Assembly: GCA_965221585.1 (NCBI GenBank)
Contig: OZ244898.1
Location: 2,294,001-2,358,000 of the forward strand
Direction of reading: 5' to 3'
DNA: 64,000 nucleotides
Source: VXYK01 sp965221585
GTDB lineage: Bacteria; Actinomycetota; Acidimicrobiia; Acidimicrobiales; Aldehydirespiratoraceae
Shown here: positions 8,621-17,461 of the stretch, piece by piece
Numbering within the stretch: the first letter of the stretch is position 1
Layout of the letters: each line of letters begins with the position of its first letter
Position numbers and translations under genes: made by a program
The notes under the pieces: model-generated
What the model was told of the DNA's origin: nothing
Databases searched by the model: none
Seen by the model: the letters and a program-made list of their open reading frames with translations, nothing else

Positions 8621-10699
8621 ATGCCCGCGGAACCCGCAACTTCAGACGACGGCACCCCGGTCATCTTCATGCCCTCGGGAAGGAAGGTGACCGTGCCCGC
8701 GGGAACCACTGTGCTCGACGCCGCCCGCTCCGGTGGGATCGACCTCGACTCCACCTGCGGGGGCCGCGGACTCTGCGGGCGGTGCCAAGTCACGCCCTCG
8801 TTCGGCGAGTTCGCGAAGTGGAACATCACGTCCACCGCGCAGGCCCTGAACCCCTGGACTCAGAGCGAGGACGACTACAGGGGGCGCCGCGCGATCACAT
8901 CGGGCAACCGCCTGGGCTGTCAGGCGATCGTGCGCTCCGGAGTTGTGATCGATGTACCCACCGACAGTCAGGTGCACAGACCGGTCGTCCGCAAGAAGAT
9001 CAACCTCGAGGGGCTGACCGTCGATCCGATGATCACCGCTCGCTACGTCGAAGTGCCCGAACAGGAACTCGGCGACGAACGAGCGTTGAGCGACCTGCTC
9101 GCCGACTCACTCGAGTCGGACTGGGGCCTGACCGAGACCACAGTCGACGCACGCGTACTCCCCGATCTTCATCCGGCCGTCAGCGGCGACGAGCGCGCAA
9201 CAACCGCGATCGTGCATCGAGACGGCACGGTGCTGGCCGTGCGCCCCGGGTTCGACGAGGCGGTCTACGGAGTCGCCATCGATGTCGGAAGCACCACGAT
9301 CGCCGGCTATCTGGTGGACCTTGCCTCCGGCGATGTGCTCGCCCACGCAGGGACAATGAACCCGCAGATCCGATTCGGCGAAGACCTCATGAGCCGAGTC
9401 AGCTATGTGATGATGAACCCGGGTGGCGAAGCGGAACTGACATCGATCGTGCGGGAGGCGCTCGACGGGTTGATCGACGACCTGGCCGGCGAGATCAGCG
9501 AACCGAGCGAGGAACTGCGAGCGAGGATCCACGACCTGGTGGTGGTCGGAAACCCGATCATGCACCACCTGTTGCTGGGAATCGACCCGACGCCGCTCGG
9601 CGCTGCGCCGTTCACCCTCACCGTCAGCGCACCAGTCGATATGCGAGCCGACGAACTCGGCTTGTCGCTGCGCAGTGCGCGGGCCCATATCGGCCCCTGT
9701 ATCGCCGGCCATGTCGGAGCCGACGCTTCGGCCGCGGTGCTCAACGAGGGAACTCATCGCAGCTCCAAGCCACAGCTGATGGTCGACGTAGGCACCAACG
9801 CCGAGATCGTGCTGGGAACGCCAGCGAAGACCTATGCGGCTTCCTCGCCCACGGGACCGGCCTTCGAGGGTGCCCAAATATCGTGCGGGATGCGAGCCAC
9901 GGCGGGAGCAATCGAGCGGGTGCGCATCGACCGCGAGACCTATGCGGCCCGCTACAAGGTGATCGGCTCCAATCTCTGGAGCGACGAAGAGGGTTTCGCG
10001 GCTGATGTCGCACAGTTCGACATTGCGGGTCTGTGCGGATCGGCGATCATCGAGGTCATCGGCGAGATGTTCCTAGCCGGTGTGTGCGACAGCAACGGGG
10101 TTATCGGCGAGTCGCTGGCGGCCCGCACACCATACGTCGAACCCGAAGGACGCACCTTCCGATATGTGATCCGCCCAGGGCCGAACCCGCTGTTCATCAC
10201 CCAGAACGACGTGCGCCAGATCCAGCTGGCCGGGGCTGCTCTACGCGCCGGAATCGACTTGTTGATGGAACACGCCGGAGTCACAGAAGTCGGCGACATC
10301 CGGCTCGCGGGAGCCTTCGGCGCCCACATCGACCCCCTGTATGCACTGGTTCTGGGGCTGGTTCCTGACTGCGAAGCAAGCGCGGTCAAAGCTGTCGGCA
10401 ACGCCTCAGGCGCCGGAGCAGTGAGGATGCTGCTCTCAGCCGCGCAACGCCAAGAGATCGCCCAGACCGTCAAGCGCATCGAGAAGATCGAGACCGCAAC
10501 CGAACCGCGATTCCAGGAACTGTTCGTCGCGGCCATGGCCTTCCCTCACGAGTCAGCGCCCTCCCCGAAGTTGTCGAAGATTGTTGATCTTCCCCAACCT
10601 GGACCTTCAGCCACGGCCGGACCGCGCAACCGTCGACGGCGAAAGGCCGCGAACGAGACTGCGAACATGAAGACACAGCCAACATGGAGACAAGAGTGA
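8621..10699 (+). CDS. Reductive activator of corrinoid protein (RACo/RamA-like ASKHA ATPase)
   Basis: 692 residues. The N-terminal ferredoxin domain has plant-type [2Fe-2S] ligands C46, C52, C55 (TCGGRGLCGRCQV) and C100 (RLGCQ). From about residue 215 an ASKHA/DUF4445 domain starts with GVAIDVGSTTIAGYL (phosphate-binding loop), with further blocks DVGTNAEIVLG and LAGAFGAHI. Such proteins use ATP and a low-potential electron to return inactive Co(II) corrinoid to Co(I). The last 45 residues are a basic, probably disordered tail (RNRRRRKA). It overlaps the mttB-like gene start by 16 bp. Confidence 0.92.
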   Translation: MPAEPATSDDGTPVIFMPSGRKVTVPAGTTVLDAARSGGIDLDSTCGGRGLCGRCQVTPSFGEFAKWNITSTAQALNPWTQSEDDYRGRRAITSGNRLGCQAIVRSGVVIDVPTDSQVHRPVVRKKINLEGLTVDPMITARYVEVPEQELGDERALSDLLADSLESDWGLTETTVDARVLPDLHPAVSGDERATTAIVHRDGTVLAVRPGFDEAVYGVAIDVGSTTIAGYLVDLASGDVLAHAGTMNPQIRFGEDLMSRVSYVMMNPGGEAELTSIVREALDGLIDDLAGEISEPSEELRARIHDLVVVGNPIMHHLLLGIDPTPLGAAPFTLTVSAPVDMRADELGLSLRSARAHIGPCIAGHVGADASAAVLNEGTHRSSKPQLMVDVGTNAEIVLGTPAKTYAASSPTGPAFEGAQISCGMRATAGAIERVRIDRETYAARYKVIGSNLWSDEEGFAADVAQFDIAGLCGSAIIEVIGEMFLAGVCDSNGVIGESLAARTPYVEPEGRTFRYVIRPGPNPLFITQNDVRQIQLAGAALRAGIDLLMEHAGVTEVGDIRLAGAFGAHIDPLYALVLGLVPDCEASAVKAVGNASGAGAVRMLLSAAQRQEIAQTVKRIEKIETATEPRFQELFVAAMAFPHESAPSPKLSKIVDLPQPGPSATAGPRNRRRRKAANETANMKTQPTWRQE

Positions 10700-12237
10700 C
10701 CGAAGGTTCAAGACGAGGCCGCCGCGGCGGTGGACGCGCCAGCCGACAAGCAGCCCGGGCCGCATCAACCGCCGAGACAGTGGCGTACCTCGAACGGAAA
10801 CTCCCCCCGATCGAGATGCTCGACGAGGAGGGTCTGGCCCAGATCGAGGCGAACGCCGAAACGATCCTGGCCGAGGTCGGGGTCGCCTTTCAGGACTTCC
10901 CGTCAGCGATCGAACTGTGGCGCGACGCCGGTGCCGACATCGACGGCGAACTGGTCCGGTTTCCCCGGGGCATGTGCCGCGAGATCCTGGCACGCAGCGC
11001 TCCTGCCGTCTACACGCAACACGCTCGCAACCCGGAGCGAAGTGTCAAGATCGGTGCCAACACCACCGTGTTCGCGCCGAACTACGGGTCTCCCTTCGTG
11101 ACCGACCTCGACAGCGGCAGGCGTTACGCAACGCTCGCCGACTTCCAGAACGCGGTCAAACTCACATACCTTCTTCCCCATCTGCACCATTCGGGCGGCA
11201 CGGTCTGCGAACCGGTGGATGTGCCGGTCAACAAACGACACCTCGACATGGTGTATTCCCATATCAGATACAGCGACAAGCCCTACATGGGCTCGGTCAC
11301 CGCGGCCGAACGCGCGGCCGACTCGATCGAACTGTCGCGCATCGCGTTCGGCGGCGACCTCAACGACAGGACGGTAATGACGTCGCTGATAAACGCCTCG
11401 TCACCGCTCCGTTGGGACTCCACGATGCTCGGCGCGGCGACCGAATACGCCCGGGCAAACCAGGCAGCCATCATCTCGCCGTTCATCCTCGCCGGAGCGA
11501 TGTCGCCCGTGACAGTCGCCGCCCTGTGCACCCAGGCACTGGCAGAGGCGCTCTCCGGAATGGCCTACTACCAGCTTGTACGTCCCGGAGCGCCAGTCAT
11601 ATTCGGTACCTTCGCCTCGTCGATGTCGATGGCGACGGGCGCACCGACTTTCGGCACGCCGGAGGCAGGCCAGGCGATCAACGTGATGGCCTCTTTGGCC
11701 CGTCGGGTCGGGGTGCCGTTTCGCTCCGGCGGCCAGTTCACGTCGTCCAAGACGGCCGATGCGCAAGCGGCGTACGAGTCCGCCTCAACCATCCTGCCCA
11801 CGGTCGAAGCCGGGGTGAACTTCGTGCTGCATGCCGCGGGATGGCTCGAAGGAGGGCTCACGCTCGGCTACGAGAAACTGATAATGGACGCTGACCAACT
11901 CGGGATGATGGGCGTGTATGCCGGCGGTATCGACATGTCCGAGAACGGTCAGGCGATGGACGCCTTCTACACCAACCCCCACGGTGAACACTTCCTGGGG
12001 AATGACCACACCCTGGCCAATTTTGAGACCGCCTTCTACCGCTCGTCGATCGCCGACAACAACAGCTTCGAACAATGGGAGTCAGAAGGCAGCCTCAGCG
12101 CCGCACAGCGGGCCAACGCGCAGTGGAAGCAGATGTTGGCCACCTACGAGGCCCCACCACTGGACGACGCCATCGACGCCGAACTGCGCGAGTACATTGC
12201 CCGACGCCGCTCAGAAATGCCCGACGCCTCCTACTAA
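10684..12237 (+). CDS. MttB-family (COG5598) quaternary-amine methyltransferase, non-pyrrolysine
   Basis: 517 residues, uninterrupted: there is no in-frame amber codon, so this is a non-Pyl member like glycine-betaine, proline-betaine or carnitine methyltransferases rather than true trimethylamine methyltransferase. Family blocks include NYGSPFVTDLDSGRR, SSPLRWDSTML, PFILAGAMSPVTVA, RPGAPVIFGTF and TFGTPEAGQ. It should transfer one methyl from a quaternary amine to the corrinoid protein encoded at the head of the operon. The N-terminus is Arg-rich (SRRGRRGGGRASRQ) and probably disordered. The exact substrate cannot be read from sequence; betaine is favoured by the neighbouring genes. Confidence 0.9.
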   Translation: METRVTEGSRRGRRGGGRASRQAARAASTAETVAYLERKLPPIEMLDEEGLAQIEANAETILAEVGVAFQDFPSAIELWRDAGADIDGELVRFPRGMCREILARSAPAVYTQHARNPERSVKIGANTTVFAPNYGSPFVTDLDSGRRYATLADFQNAVKLTYLLPHLHHSGGTVCEPVDVPVNKRHLDMVYSHIRYSDKPYMGSVTAAERAADSIELSRIAFGGDLNDRTVMTSLINASSPLRWDSTMLGAATEYARANQAAIISPFILAGAMSPVTVAALCTQALAEALSGMAYYQLVRPGAPVIFGTFASSMSMATGAPTFGTPEAGQAINVMASLARRVGVPFRSGGQFTSSKTADAQAAYESASTILPTVEAGVNFVLHAAGWLEGGLTLGYEKLIMDADQLGMMGVYAGGIDMSENGQAMDAFYTNPHGEHFLGNDHTLANFETAFYRSSIADNNSFEQWESEGSLSAAQRANAQWKQMLATYEAPPLDDAIDAELREYIARRRSEMPDASY

Positions 12238-12258
12238 CGCCGCCCCAACAACCCGTTG

Positions 12259-13569
12259 TCAACCGCCATGAACTCGCCGGCGGCGACCGATCAGGTTGGA
12301 GGCCACCGCGGAGGCCCGGGCCGGGTACACCACGAAGTGCCTCTGCAGTTCCTTGGGCACAGGACTGCGGAACAGCCAACGCCAACTGATGTAGGCCGCG
12401 ATGACACCGTGGGTCACGACCAGCGCCCAATAGTAGGCCTGAGCCGTGGCGTAGCCCATGGCGGGCGCCACGGCGAGCGGGCCGATCACCGCCCCCACGC
12501 CGTTGATCCGCACCAGCGATGCCGAGGCAGCGGTCAGCTGTGATTGGGGAAGCCAGTCCGCGGTGTAGGCGATCGTCAACGAGTACAACGAGAAGGTCAT
12601 CCCTCCGAGACCGAACATCAGGACGATCACCAGCCAAGATCGCGGGTCCACCAAGGCCAGCACCACACCGAACACGCCGGCAGCCACGGCGACCCACCAC
12701 ATCACCGGACGACGCCCGATCCGGTCGGAGAGCCAACCGACCGGCCATTGAAGGACGATCGAGCCGAGCAGCGGCGCGGCGAGGAACAACGAGATGCGCG
12801 ACGCGGGAAGCTCGACTGTCACCGCGTAGACCGCACCGAGTCCCATCAGAACACCTGCTGAGGTCCCGACCCAGAACGCCGAAATCACTCCCGTCGGAAC
12901 GTTGCGTGCCAGCTCAAGGGTCGACAATGGTTCGGGAATACCGAGCGGCGGGTTGCTCGAAGCGGACAGCGTCACCGGAACCAAGGAAGCCGAGACCAAC
13001 AGCGAGGCGAGCACGAAGAGTTTGAACCCGTCGATGTCTGCGGTCTCGAGCAGGAACTGACCGATGGTCATCCCACCCATCGTGGTGACCATGTACATCG
13101 CCAGGAGACGGCCCCGGGTGGCATTGGTGGCCATGTCGTTGAGCCACGACTCCGCTACCACGACCAGACCGGCAATGCAGACTCCGGTCAAGAACATCAT
13201 CACTGCCCATGACACTGGCGAGATGAACAACACGTACACCAACGCAGCGCCCGAGACCAGCGATGCCAGGGCCGCGAACACCCGGATGTGGCCTACTCGC
13301 GTGATGAGCCGTTGAACGTACAGACCACCAAGGAAGAAACCAGCGAAATAACACGCCATCACCACACCGATGGCCACCACGCTGAAACCCTCGGACTCGG
13401 AGCGGACCCCCAACAGCGACCGTTGAAGACCGTTGCCGGCCATCAACAGCGCGATCCCGAGCAGCAGGCCGCGGGCCGCCACCACTGGGTTGACCGAGAT
13501 GAACGGACCGCCCTCGATTCCTGCTTCGTCGTTCATGCCCGTCGCGTCGGAATGGGAATGGCCGGTCAT
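12259..13569 (-). CDS. MFS transporter (YcaD-like)
   Basis: 436 residues from the ATG at 13569, which overlaps the previous stop as ATGA; an earlier in-frame start is less likely. About twelve hydrophobic segments are present. AESWLND with RGRLLAMYMVTTMGG following TM4 and GWLSDRIGRRPVM in the central loop are MFS motifs typical of the YcaD group. Substrate unknown. It is translationally coupled to the DmdA/GcvT-like demethylase, so uptake of that enzyme's substrate or export of its product is a reasonable guess. Confidence 0.85.
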   Translation of the reverse strand: MTGHSHSDATGMNDEAGIEGGPFISVNPVVAARGLLLGIALLMAGNGLQRSLLGVRSESEGFSVVAIGVVMACYFAGFFLGGLYVQRLITRVGHIRVFAALASLVSGAALVYVLFISPVSWAVMMFLTGVCIAGLVVVAESWLNDMATNATRGRLLAMYMVTTMGGMTIGQFLLETADIDGFKLFVLASLLVSASLVPVTLSASSNPPLGIPEPLSTLELARNVPTGVISAFWVGTSAGVLMGLGAVYAVTVELPASRISLFLAAPLLGSIVLQWPVGWLSDRIGRRPVMWWVAVAAGVFGVVLALVDPRSWLVIVLMFGLGGMTFSLYSLTIAYTADWLPQSQLTAASASLVRINGVGAVIGPLAVAPAMGYATAQAYYWALVVTHGVIAAYISWRWLFRSPVPKELQRHFVVYPARASAVASNLIGRRRRVHGG

Positions 13570-14717
13570 TTGGCGTGAGGTTTCTTGACCGCCACCGCCT
13601 CGAGGCACCCGTGGGCCGGATGCTGCACCACAAAGGTCTGTCCCAACGTGGCATGATCGATTCCGACCATCGCATAGCCGATGTTCTTGCGGAGCCGCGG
13701 CGAGTAGCAGGCAGAGGTGAGTTCCCCTGCCGCCACGTCGCCAACCTTGACTCCGAGCACCCGCGGCATCGAACCGTCGGTGAACGTCCCCAGGTTGGGG
13801 CCGCAGATGTCGACACCGACGAGACGCCGCGCCGGGCCTTCGTCACGGATGCGACGCAGCGCGTCCTTGCCCATGAAGTCGTCCGGCTGTTCCAGGTCGA
13901 CCATCCAGTCGTAGCCATTGGAAACTTCGAACGGGTTGGTGCTGTCGTCGATGTCGCACCCGAATGCCAGCATTCCAGCTTCGATCCGTCGCACATGATT
14001 GGGCGCGGCCGGCATGATCTCATGGCGTTCGCCGGCTCGCATGACCGCGTCCCACCACTGTTCTGCCGCCGCGTTGTCGTCGCCGCGGGCACCGCACACA
14101 TACACCTCATAACCCGACAGCCCTCCCCAACCGGTGCGCGAGACGACCAGATCCAAAGAACCGTGGCGAGTCTGAACCAGGCGGTAGTAGCCGAGATCGA
14201 GGATCTCGTCGCCGAACAGATCGGCCATGACCGCGCGCGCTTGGGGACCCTGAATCTGCACCGGGGCCACATCGGGAACCGTGATCTCAACGTCGAAGCT
14301 CGCAGTGTGCAGTAGACCCTGGCACCAGAGGTGCACATCGGCGTCGGCGGCGCTGAGCCAGAACCGGTCCTCGTCGAGCCGCAGAATGACCGGGTCGCAG
14401 ATGATTCCACCTTCTGAGTTGGTCATGAAAGCGTATTTGCACTGGCCGACCTCATGACTCGACAGATCTCGCGGCACGAGCATCTGAGTGAAGGCCATGG
14501 CGTCGGGACCACGGATCTCGACTTGCCGTTGATATGCCACGTCCCAGAGGGTCACTCCGTCTACCAGCGCCCAGTACTCAGCCGCCGGATCGCCGTAGTG
14601 GAGCAGGTGGTACATGTGGTTGTAAACAGCCAACGCCGCGGAGTCAGGATCGGCGTGCTCGAGGGCGCGCCGAAGATAAGGCGACTCCTCAATACGTGCG
14701 TATCGGGTCAAAGGCAC
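13566..14717 (-). CDS. GcvT-fold demethylase, DmdA-like
   Basis: 383 residues from a GTG at 14717, chosen because GGTGAGGAGG lies just upstream; the open frame runs further but without protein character. It has the aminomethyltransferase (GcvT) fold: VALWDVAYQRQVEIRGPDA-like start (LWDVAYQRQVEIRGPDA), then GGIICDPVILRL, DRFWLSAADADVHLW and C-terminal barrel. The DPV..L...D.FW.S.AD.D..LW pattern is what I recall for DMSP demethylase DmdA and its relatives rather than for glycine-cleavage T protein; LigM-type O-demethylases are an alternative. Product would be 5-methyl-THF. Length is close to DmdA (about 370). Confidence 0.62.
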   Translation of the reverse strand: MPLTRYARIEESPYLRRALEHADPDSAALAVYNHMYHLLHYGDPAAEYWALVDGVTLWDVAYQRQVEIRGPDAMAFTQMLVPRDLSSHEVGQCKYAFMTNSEGGIICDPVILRLDEDRFWLSAADADVHLWCQGLLHTASFDVEITVPDVAPVQIQGPQARAVMADLFGDEILDLGYYRLVQTRHGSLDLVVSRTGWGGLSGYEVYVCGARGDDNAAAEQWWDAVMRAGERHEIMPAAPNHVRRIEAGMLAFGCDIDDSTNPFEVSNGYDWMVDLEQPDDFMGKDALRRIRDEGPARRLVGVDICGPNLGTFTDGSMPRVLGVKVGDVAAGELTSACYSPRLRKNIGYAMVGIDHATLGQTFVVQHPAHGCLEAVAVKKPHAK

Positions 14718-14794
14718 GAGCCCCTCCTCACCACCGCCGAGCGTACCCACTACCGCGGCACACCCGCTTTGTTGTTGGCATACTTTCTGGCGGT

Positions 14795-16588
14795 ATGTCG
14801 GACCAATCGGCCACCAGCGATTCAGGGGGGATCGTGTTGCGTCGCGCACTGGTACGGCACGATTCGGATCAGGGGCGCAGATGGCTGGAGTTTCGCGACC
14901 CGGTAGCTCATTTCGTCGCCGACAGATTGAGTGAAGTCTGCCCGACCATCGATGCGGTGGAAGCCGCGGCGAGTCAGGGGCTGTGGCTCGTCGGGTTCCT
15001 CAGCTACGACGCGGCGCCAGCCTTCGACGAAGCGCTGTCCAGTCTCCGTGATCCCACCACGCCCTTGGCCGCATTCGCGGCTTTCACCGAACCCCACCCG
15101 TCGAGAGGACCCGCCGGTCGCGCCTTTGACACAACAGATTGGACACCAGACACGGACCAGCCCAGTTTCGAGGCCGCCGTGGAATCGATCCGTGAACTGG
15201 TCGCAGCGGGCGAGACCTACCAGGTCAACTACACGGTGAGGCTTCACAGTGACTTCTCGGGCGACCCCGAGGGTTTGTTCGCGGCCCTGTGCAGGGCACA
15301 ACGAGCCGACCATCTCGCATTCCTCGACTTCGGCGAGTTCGCTGTCTGCTCCGCTTCACCCGAACAGCTCATCTCCCGTCGCGGCACCAGCGTGACAACC
15401 CGCCCCATGAAGGGGACGAGGCCCCGCCATCCAGACCCGAAGATTGATCGGCAACTGGCCAACGAGCTCGTTCGAAGCGAGAAGGACCGCGCTGAGAACA
15501 CCATGATCGTCGATATGGCACGCAACGATCTCGGACGGGTCGCCGAGATCGGCAGTGTCCGAGTCGCGAAGCTGCACACCGTGGAGAGTTACCCGACCGT
15601 GCATCAGATGACCTCGACCGTGACCGCAGAGACCGGCGCGACCCTGCGGGAACTGCTGGAGGCGACGTTCCCTGGAGCTTCCATCACCGGCGCTCCCAAG
15701 GTCGCCGCCAGCCGGGTGATCGCCGGGCTGGAGGCGGAGCCGCGCGGCGTCTACACCGGTTCGGTCGGAGTGGTGGAACCGGGCGGCGATGCCGAGTTCA
15801 ATATCGCCATTCGGACCGCCTGGATCGACCAACGGATCGGGCGTGCCGTCTACGGGGTCGGTGGAGGGATCGTCTGGGATTCGGTTCCCACGCAGGAGTG
15901 GCACGAAGCACATGACAAAGCCCGTGTCCTGCACCGCGCGACCCGACCTCTGCGGTTGCTTGAGACCTTGGCGTGGGAGCCGGGCGCAGGTCCGATCCTG
16001 CTTGATCGTCACCTGAGGCGGCTGGCTGCCTGCGCGGAGCATTTTGGTTTCGACATGGATCCGGGCGAGGTTCGTCGCCGACTCGACGAGATTCGTGCCG
16101 AGGTGACCCAGCGGGTGCGGGTACTCGTCTCGGCCGACGGTGCCATCGAGGTTCAGGTCACCGAGATGTCGCCGCCCTCAGCCAACCCGGTGTGGGACAT
16201 CGCCATAGACGCGCTGCCGGTTTCGAGCGAGGACGAGTTCCTTCGTTTCAAGACGACCCGGCGTGACCGCTACGACCAGGCCCTGGCCCGTCACCCGGAC
16301 GCAGACGATGTGTTGTTGTGGAACGAGCGGGGGGAGCTGACCGAGACCACGGTCGCCAATCTGGTCCTGGACATTGACGGCGTTGCGGTGACGCCTGCCG
16401 AGTCCAGCGGCCTGCTGCCGGGCACCTTGCGCGCGGAGTTGTTGGCGAACCGCCGGATCCGCGAGGCAACCTTGACGGTCGCGGACCTGGACCGAGCGGA
16501 TTCGGTCTGGTTGATCAACTCGGTGCGCGGCTGGATTCCGGCCCGATTGTTGGACAGGTCAACAGCCCCCGCCGTCAGCAGCGATTGA
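14795..16588 (+). CDS. pabBC: Fused aminodeoxychorismate synthase component I and aminodeoxychorismate lyase
   Basis: 597 residues from the ATG at 14795 (MSDQSATSD); the open frame upstream is non-coding. Residues 1-370 are a chorismate-binding domain with TRPMKGTRPR, where the Lys marks PabB rather than TrpE, and EKDRAENTMIVDMARNDLGR split over the active site, and SITGAPK. Residues about 380-597 are an aminotransferase class IV (PabC) domain with the probable PLP lysine in RFKTTRRDR. Together they make 4-aminobenzoate for folate, fitting the heavy folate demand of this locus. It overlaps the convergent hydrolase by 30 bp. Confidence 0.9.
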   Translation: MSDQSATSDSGGIVLRRALVRHDSDQGRRWLEFRDPVAHFVADRLSEVCPTIDAVEAAASQGLWLVGFLSYDAAPAFDEALSSLRDPTTPLAAFAAFTEPHPSRGPAGRAFDTTDWTPDTDQPSFEAAVESIRELVAAGETYQVNYTVRLHSDFSGDPEGLFAALCRAQRADHLAFLDFGEFAVCSASPEQLISRRGTSVTTRPMKGTRPRHPDPKIDRQLANELVRSEKDRAENTMIVDMARNDLGRVAEIGSVRVAKLHTVESYPTVHQMTSTVTAETGATLRELLEATFPGASITGAPKVAASRVIAGLEAEPRGVYTGSVGVVEPGGDAEFNIAIRTAWIDQRIGRAVYGVGGGIVWDSVPTQEWHEAHDKARVLHRATRPLRLLETLAWEPGAGPILLDRHLRRLAACAEHFGFDMDPGEVRRRLDEIRAEVTQRVRVLVSADGAIEVQVTEMSPPSANPVWDIAIDALPVSSEDEFLRFKTTRRDRYDQALARHPDADDVLLWNERGELTETTVANLVLDIDGVAVTPAESSGLLPGTLRAELLANRRIREATLTVADLDRADSVWLINSVRGWIPARLLDRSTAPAVSSD

Positions 16589-17455
16589 GCGGTCCGCGGC
16601 CGCGAGCGCTTCGGCTATACAGGTCCGGACGCGGTCGGGGTCTTCGAATTGGATCATGTGACCGACCCCGTCGAGCACGGTCACATTCACCGCAGGCACA
16701 TTCACCACAGGCACATTCACCGCAGGCACATCCGCCGCAGGCGGGTCGAACGCAGCCAGCAGCTTCTGTGCAGAGCGCAACGGTGTCATCTTGTCGTCGC
16801 TTCCCAGTATGACCGACACGGGACAGGTGACGGACGCCGCGGCATCGACCGCGCCCGTGTAGTTCTGGCACGCGGCCATGTCGGTGCCGAGCGCGCCGTC
16901 GGGAGACACCTCGATCAGCGCCCGCGACCCGCCAAGCATCCAGAACCCCGGGGAGGCATGGCGACCGACATGGGCTCGGCTGCTGTATCCCCATGAAGTC
17001 ATCAGGCCGCCGGCATGGCCGATGTTGTTCGTGGCCGAGTCAAGGAGATCTGGATGAACCGGCATCGCCGCGGCCGTACCCAACAGCACCAGAGAACGTA
17101 CCGCTTCGCTATGGCGCCTGGCCGTCTCCAAGGCAACGTAGGTACCCATCGAGTGTCCAACGAGATGCGCGGAGGCGAACCCCAGTGCACCGACCATCTC
17201 GGCCACCCAGTCACCCATCGCCTCGATGCTGGCGAGCGGTGGGCCGTCACTGCCACCGTGTCCCGGCAGGTCGAGCGCGGCTACCCGGTAGCCGTGATGG
17301 GCCAGGAAGCGGGTCTGCAACTGCCAGGCCGTGCGGTTCATTCCCGAGCCGTGGATCATCACCACGCCCGGGTCGTCTTCCTCGCCCGGGTTGCCGCCGT
17401 CGGCGTATCGCACCGTGCGACCGTCGTGTTGAATCTGCATCGCGCCGCGACCCAC
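16559..17455 (-). CDS. Alpha/beta-hydrolase
   Basis: 298 residues (GTG at 17455; an ATG five codons in is possible). The fold is clear: VVMIHGSGMN oxyanion region, nucleophile elbow GHSMG at about residue 101-105, acid in LGSDDKMTP, and catalytic His in DGVGHMIQFE. It is not the acetyltransferase MetX, which has a different elbow and is longer. Between the acid and the His are four five-residue repeats (VNVPA type) encoded by a 15-bp tandem repeat. It starts 7 bp after the metY stop, so it is the last gene of the betA-metY operon. Substrate unknown. Confidence 0.85.
   Translation of the reverse strand: MGRGAMQIQHDGRTVRYADGGNPGEEDDPGVVMIHGSGMNRTAWQLQTRFLAHHGYRVAALDLPGHGGSDGPPLASIEAMGDWVAEMVGALGFASAHLVGHSMGTYVALETARRHSEAVRSLVLLGTAAAMPVHPDLLDSATNNIGHAGGLMTSWGYSSRAHVGRHASPGFWMLGGSRALIEVSPDGALGTDMAACQNYTGAVDAAASVTCPVSVILGSDDKMTPLRSAQKLLAAFDPPAADVPAVNVPVVNVPAVNVTVLDGVGHMIQFEDPDRVRTCIAEALAAADRSIAADGGGC
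16683..16742. repeat. 15-bp tandem repeat, four copies
   Basis: Units ACATTCACCGCAGGC at 16683, 16698, 16713 and 16728 (the second and fourth differ by one and two to three bases). In the minus-strand hydrolase they encode (P/A)VNV-type pentapeptides just before the catalytic histidine block. Confidence 0.9.
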
Positions 17456-17461
17456 CCTCGC

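Noticed and set aside
10684..12237. Pyrrolysine-containing trimethylamine methyltransferase
   Set aside because: No in-frame TAG in either mttB-like gene; both are complete without recoding, so they are non-Pyl homologues.
16559..17455. Homoserine O-acetyltransferase (MetX) next to metY
   Set aside because: Too short, and the nucleophile elbow GHSMG and overall motifs are those of a generic hydrolase.
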